Origin: Alphaproteobacteria bacterium 65-37
Lineage (GTDB): Bacteria; Pseudomonadota; Alphaproteobacteria; Reyranellales; Reyranellaceae
DNA length: 63,905 nucleotides
Direction of reading: 5' to 3'
Assembly (NCBI GenBank): GCA_001897995.1
Contig: MKRV01000301.1
Span: 1 to 63,905, forward strand
Shown: positions 60,420 to 63,905 of the stretch, in pieces
Layout of the letters: every line of letters starts with the position of its first letter
Position numbering within the stretch: the first letter of the stretch is position 1
Translations under genes and position numbers: made by a program
Notes under the pieces: generated by a model
What the model was told of the DNA's origin: nothing
Seen by the model: the letters and a program-made list of their open reading frames with translations, nothing else
The model's database searches: none

Positions 60420-62300
60420 TCATGTGAATTCGTCCAGACGCTCCGCGACAATGATCCGTGAAGCTGCCTCGATCAGCGCCAGATGCGAGAAGGCCTGGGG
60501 AAAGTTGCCGAGATGATGGCCTGTCGCCACGTCGAACTCCTCGGCGTACAGGCCGAGGGGCGAGGCGATGCGCAGAAGGCGCTCCATGAGGTCGCGCGCC
60601 CGCTGGATCTCGCCGATGATCGTAAGTGCAGAGACGAGCCAGAAAGAGCAGATCAGAAACGTGCCTTCCTTGCCCGACAGGCCATCGTCGGTTTCCTCGG
60701 TACGATAGCGCAGCACGAATCCCTGCTCGCTGAGATTGTCGGCGATGGCGAGTACCGAGCGGCGCAGCCGCTCGTCGTTGCCGGGAAGGAAGCCGAAGAT
60801 CGCCGCCAGCAGCGTCGATGCGTCCAGCACATCGGTCGCGTAGTGCTGGCGCAGGATGCCGTCCGCGGTCAGTCCGCGATCCAGGATATCGGCCCGGATC
60901 TCGTCGGCGATGGCCTGCCATTTCTTCGTCAACTCCGGGGCGCCCCGAATCTCCGCCAGCCGGGCGGCCCGGTCCAGGGCGACCCAGCTCATCAGCTTCG
61001 AGGAAACGTAGTGCTGGGGCGCACCACGCGCCTCCCAGATTCCCTGGTCGGGTTCTCGCCACACCTGTGCGGCGCACTCGGCCTGCGACTGGACGATCGG
61101 CCAAAGACGCCGGGGCAGTCTCTGGCTGTGCCGCGTGTGCAGCAGGATGGACCCCAGCACCGCACCGAAGACGTCGTTCTGGCGCTGGTCGAACGCCCCA
61201 TTGCCGATACGCACCGGACGGGCGCCGGCGTATCCGGCCAGGTCGTCGCGCGTGGATTCGGTGAGGTCACGCCGGCCATCGATGCCGTACATGATCTGCA
61301 AGGCGCCGTCGCCGTTGGGCTCGAGATCGGCGATGAACTCCATGAACTCATTGGCCTCCCAGTCGAGGTTGAGCCAATGCAGTGCCTGCAGCGTGAAAGT
61401 GGAATCGCGCATCCAGCTGTAGCGATAGTCCCAGTTGCGCTCGCCCCCGGGCGTTTCGGGCAGCGACGTCGTCAGCGCGGCAACCGTCGCTCCCGTCGGC
61501 AGATAGGTAAGCCCTTTGATGACGAGGGCCGAGCGCATGATGAGAGATCGCCAGCGGTGATCGGGAATCCGGGCGCGACCGAGCCAGGTGCGCCAGAAGC
61601 GGGTCGTCGCCACCATGCGGGCATTGGCCTCGTCGATCGTCACGGGGGAGGCCAGGCCGTCCGCCCAGGACAGGCAGCAATACATCTCCTCGCCGTAGGT
61701 CAGCATGTGCCGGCCACGCACCCTGTCGCCCTCGATGCCGAGTGGAATGCTGCTCTGAAGCCGGAGTTTTACGTCGCCGGCGATCGCGTCGGCGACCCGC
61801 TTGTCGCCATCGAGCAGGGCCCACTTTGCCGTCGTGCGGCCGTAGTCGAAGACTGGCTCGCAGGTCAGCTCGATCTCGACCTGGCCCTCGATGCATTGCA
61901 CGGTGCGAACGAGCATATGATCGGCGCCGTCGTCGGCCGGGGGCCGGGTATAGGGTGTCACGCGATCTTCGCCGATACGCGGTCCCATGGTGAGCGCGTC
62001 GCGGACCACCACCCATCCGCCGCGCGTGCTCCAGGTGGTGACGAGGGTGTTCGTTCCCGGTTCGTAGGTGCGAGAGTTGGGAACGGTTACGTTGAAGGGG
62101 GCCAGCCGAAAGCTGCCGGCCTGGCGGTCGAGCAGAGCGGCGAACACGCTGGGCGAATCGAACCTCGGGACGCAGAGCCAATCGACCGATCCGTCTGGAG
62201 CGACAAGCGCCCCGGTGTGGCAGTTCGAGAGAAACGCGTAGTCGGCAATCGCGGGGAACGGAGAGGGGGCGGCCGCACTTTGTGCTGCAGGCTCGCTCAT
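60420..62300 (-). CDS. Glycoside hydrolase family 15 (glucoamylase/trehalase-like)
   Basis: A 626-residue cytoplasmic enzyme with the two-part GH15 layout: an N-terminal beta domain (IADYAFLSNCHTGALVAPDG, VDWLCVPRFDSPSVFAALLD) and an alpha/alpha barrel. ERNWDYRYSWMRDSTFTLQA and GIWEARGAPQHYVSSKLMSW are the catalytic-site blocks with the acid and base Glu regions. Proteins of this sub-type act on trehalose or short alpha-glucans and release glucose. There is no signal peptide. ATG at 62300 is chosen; GTG at 62309 is in frame. It is divergent from a PpgK-like kinase. Confidence 0.9.
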   Translation of the reverse strand: MSEPAAQSAAAPSPFPAIADYAFLSNCHTGALVAPDGSVDWLCVPRFDSPSVFAALLDRQAGSFRLAPFNVTVPNSRTYEPGTNTLVTTWSTRGGWVVVRDALTMGPRIGEDRVTPYTRPPADDGADHMLVRTVQCIEGQVEIELTCEPVFDYGRTTAKWALLDGDKRVADAIAGDVKLRLQSSIPLGIEGDRVRGRHMLTYGEEMYCCLSWADGLASPVTIDEANARMVATTRFWRTWLGRARIPDHRWRSLIMRSALVIKGLTYLPTGATVAALTTSLPETPGGERNWDYRYSWMRDSTFTLQALHWLNLDWEANEFMEFIADLEPNGDGALQIMYGIDGRRDLTESTRDDLAGYAGARPVRIGNGAFDQRQNDVFGAVLGSILLHTRHSQRLPRRLWPIVQSQAECAAQVWREPDQGIWEARGAPQHYVSSKLMSWVALDRAARLAEIRGAPELTKKWQAIADEIRADILDRGLTADGILRQHYATDVLDASTLLAAIFGFLPGNDERLRRSVLAIADNLSEQGFVLRYRTEETDDGLSGKEGTFLICSFWLVSALTIIGEIQRARDLMERLLRIASPLGLYAEEFDVATGHHLGNFPQAFSHLALIEAASRIIVAERLDEFT

Positions 62301-62415
62301 GACATCCACGCGTCCTTTGAGCCATCATCACCGGCAGCCGCCCGCTTCTGTCCATGGCTCCGTCGACCGGTCCCGAGCATGGCGTTTTCTCCCCCAGCCT
62401 TGTTTCAGTCTTGTC

Positions 62416-62468
62416 CTAGAGCACGTTGCGCTCGACTGGAATCAGTCGAGCGGAAGGTCGTGCTCTAG
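62416..62468. repeat. Palindromic repeat unit 1 with CTAGAGCAC ends
   Basis: Outer arms CTAGAGCAC (62416-62424) and GTGCTCTAG (62460-62468) are perfect. Inner arms CGCTCGACT (62429-62437) and AGTCGAGCG (62444-62452) are perfect around GGAATC. The arms are separated by unequal internal loops of 4 and 7 bases. This is the form of dispersed intergenic palindromes known in several alphaproteobacteria. Confidence 0.8.
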
Positions 62469-62480
62469 ATTCTATCGATT

Positions 62481-62546
62481 CTAGAGCAGCTTATGCCCGG
62501 GAAGAAGGAGTCGCATGCGGCTCCTTCTTCCCGGGCGCTGCTCTAG
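62481..62546. repeat. Palindromic repeat unit 2 with CTAGAGCAGC ends and 16-bp inner arms
   Basis: Outer arms CTAGAGCAGC (62481-62490) and GCTGCTCTAG (62537-62546) are perfect. After a one-sided bulge TTAT come perfect 16-bp inner arms, GCCCGGGAAGAAGGAG (62495-62510) and CTCCTTCTTCCCGGGC (62521-62536), with the self-complementary CGCATGCG in the loop. It lies 12 bp after unit 1 and shares its CTAGAGCA ends but not its inside. Confidence 0.85.
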
Positions 62547-62754
62547 TGGAAGGAAGTCGGTGCTCTCTCGGGGAGTCAAGCCCGTCTCCCATGGCTGGCG
62601 GGCCAAATGACCGGCATTGTCCCTGTTACCGGGGCGAGTCCGGTCGTTGGTTCCGCCCCAACCGGCTTGATCAATCCGGGCTTCTTCATCGACCCGGGGC
62701 TTGGCGCTACAATGCCTTCGAGCTGGCGTCGGTCGATTGCGAGGAGCAATGCAA

Positions 62755-63519
62755 GTGAGTGAATCCACGACTCAACGGCCGCAAACCCTGGCGATCGATA
62801 TCGGCGGCACGGGGCTCAAAGCCTCGGTCCTCGATGGATCGGGGAAGATGGTGGAAAGGCATGTGCGCATGCCGACGCCCGATCCCTGCACGCCGGACAT
62901 ATTGGTGAAAGCGCTCGCCAAGCTGACGGCGGCTCTCACATCCTACGACCGTATTTCCATCGGCTTTCCCGGCGTCGTGCGAGACGGCAGGATCGTCACG
63001 GCTCCGCACTTCAAAGGCAAAGCCTGGCGCGACTTTCCGCTGGCAGACACTCTGGCGCGTCGCTTCGGCAAGCCGGCCCGCTTGCTCAATGACGCCGAGG
63101 TGCAGGGACTGGGGATCATCAAGGGGCAAGGGCTCGAGGTCGTGCTGACGCTCGGCACGGGCGTCGGCAGTGCGGTGTTCAGCAACGGTGCGCTGACGCC
63201 ACACCTCGAGCTGGCGCACCATCCGATCCGCAAGGGCGAAACCTACAACGACTATGTCGGCAACGCCGCGCGTCGTGCGCTCAGCAGCAGGAGATGGAAC
63301 AGGCGCGTCCTCAAGGTCATCGAGGTCGTCTATGCGCTCCTGCACTATGACGTTTTGTATCTGGGCGGAGGAAACGCCGCCAAGATCACTATCAAGCTGC
63401 CGGACAACGTCCACATCGCTTCCAACGATGCCGGTATCACGGGCGGTATTCGTTTGTGGGACGAAGCGGTCTGGAGCGGCGCCCTCGGTGGCCACGCCGC
63501 CGCGTCTTCCGCTCGTTGA
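62755..63519 (+). CDS. ppgK: ROK-family kinase, PpgK-like (polyphosphate glucokinase candidate)
   Basis: A 254-residue sugar kinase. The phosphate loop is LAIDIGGTGLKASVLDGSG, the catalytic Asp lies in ARLLNDAEVQGLGI, and LTLGTGVGSAVFSNG and YLGGGNAAK complete the nucleotide site. There is no ROK zinc Cys cluster, as in PpgK. The usual ELGHL-type block is LELAHHPIRKGETYNDYVGN, so this is a diverged member. PpgK uses polyphosphate or ATP to phosphorylate glucose; the neighbouring GH15 enzyme would supply glucose. The GTG at 62755 is 8 bases after GAGGAG and is preferred to ATG at 62749, which is too close to it. Confidence 0.75.
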   Translation: MSESTTQRPQTLAIDIGGTGLKASVLDGSGKMVERHVRMPTPDPCTPDILVKALAKLTAALTSYDRISIGFPGVVRDGRIVTAPHFKGKAWRDFPLADTLARRFGKPARLLNDAEVQGLGIIKGQGLEVVLTLGTGVGSAVFSNGALTPHLELAHHPIRKGETYNDYVGNAARRALSSRRWNRRVLKVIEVVYALLHYDVLYLGGGNAAKITIKLPDNVHIASNDAGITGGIRLWDEAVWSGALGGHAAASSAR

Positions 63520-63640
63520 AGCGGTTCGAGCGTCCCTGCCGGCGAAATGCGAGGTCCGCAGGGCGGCCCGAGCGGCGCTACACTGCCTGACGCCGCCCGG
63601 TGGGCTGCGGTAAACTCCCGACAACCCGGGAGAAACGAAC

Positions 63641-63905
63641 ATGGCGGATTACGATCTTGTGGTGCGCGGCGGTAACGTGGCGGATGGCACCGGTGCGGCG
63701 ATCAAGGAAGCGGACATTGCGGTCAAGGACGGCAGGATCGCGGCCGTCGGCAAGGTGAGCGGGCAGGGTGCGGAGGAGATCGGCGCCAAGGGACTGCTGG
63801 TGACGCCAGGCTTCGTCGACATCCACACCCATTATGACGGCCAGGCAACCTGGGATTCGCACCTGCAGCCCTCGAGCTGGCACGGCGTCACCACGGCGGT
63901 CATGG
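63641..63905 (+). CDS. N-acyl-D-amino-acid deacylase-type amidohydrolase (3' end outside window)
   Basis: The first 88 residues of a protein cut by the window edge. It starts MADYDLVVRGGNVADGTG, then ADIAVKDGRIAAVGKV, and TPGFVDIHTHYDGQATWDSH with the H-x-H metal motif. The HTHYDGQATWD form is typical of D-aminoacylases and related amidohydrolase-3 proteins. GGGAGAAA precedes the ATG at 63641. It is 121 bp after the kinase gene on the same strand. Confidence 0.9.
   Translation, partial: MADYDLVVRGGNVADGTGAAIKEADIAVKDGRIAAVGKVSGQGAEEIGAKGLLVTPGFVDIHTHYDGQATWDSHLQPSSWHGVTTAVM

Noticed and set aside
60483-62468. A 661-codon plus-strand open frame opposite the GH15 gene
   Set aside because: Antisense to a recognised enzyme and running into the palindromic repeats; no start signal.

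Overview
The window is a 63.9 kb piece of a GC-rich bacterial chromosome. Gene content and order point to an alphaproteobacterium: ppk-ppx beside rnd and aspS, a pyrB-pyrC-plsY-dprA-topA-rnr block, two DUF1849/EipB proteins, and GatCA with a DUF1849-type envelope setting. The style fits the Rhodospirillales/Hyphomicrobiales side, perhaps Reyranella-like, but genus is a guess. No rRNA, tRNA, CRISPR array, transposase or prophage was seen. Most long ORFs overlapping the listed genes are GC-rich shadows.

Layout. 1-5425: end of polyphosphate kinase, exopolyphosphatase, RNase D, AspRS. 5.6-14.8 kb: a lipoprotein, a 2-hydroxyacid dehydrogenase, a tandem EipB pair, AMP nucleosidase, a ROK sugar kinase, an MFS carrier and small envelope/stress proteins. 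14.9-19.8 kb: a catabolic-looking set (LLM flavin oxygenase, an isochorismatase-fold protein lacking the catalytic Cys, a TetR regulator with a clear operator array, a Rieske oxygenase, an aldehyde dehydrogenase). 19.9-37.3 kb: a long minus-strand housekeeping block (pyrB, a pseudo-dihydroorotase, plsY, dprA, topA, rnr, DUF983, S41 protease, rpmG), interrupted between plsY and dprA by peptide-ABC-transporter genes that lack ATPases and enclose an MFS gene.

37.4-47.6 kb: a cysteine hydrolase, a divergent pair of citrate synthases (one carrying an N-terminal helix-turn-helix), a DUF2332 protein, then a dense redox cluster: Tat-like protein, YceI, cytochrome b561, YceI and PhyH on minus; a second 2OG-type oxygenase, an exported amidohydrolase, a YtkA-like protein and a MauG-type dihaem protein on plus. 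47.6-55.4 kb: ruvX, an alpha/beta hydrolase, a Na+/H+ antiporter with a cyclic-nucleotide domain, gatC-gatA (no gatB next to them), an orphan Bug binding protein, a LysE exporter and a VOC protein. 55.9-60.2 kb: an RND efflux adaptor and pump. 60.4-63.9 kb: a GH15 glucoamylase/trehalase-like enzyme divergent from a PpgK-like kinase, separated by two striking palindromic repeats, then the start of a D-aminoacylase-type amidohydrolase.

How the genes work together. Polyphosphate is handled at both ends: synthesis and breakdown at the left, possible polyphosphate-dependent glucose phosphorylation beside a glucose-releasing enzyme at the right. AspRS has the His residue associated with non-discriminating enzymes, which fits the presence of GatCA. 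The best candidates for undescribed biology are the HTH-citrate synthase/citrate synthase pair with its palindromic spacer, the MauG/YtkA/amidohydrolase plus 2OG-oxygenase/YceI/b561 cluster, the ATPase-less ABC locus with a nested MFS gene, and the TCTAGAGC-ended palindromes.
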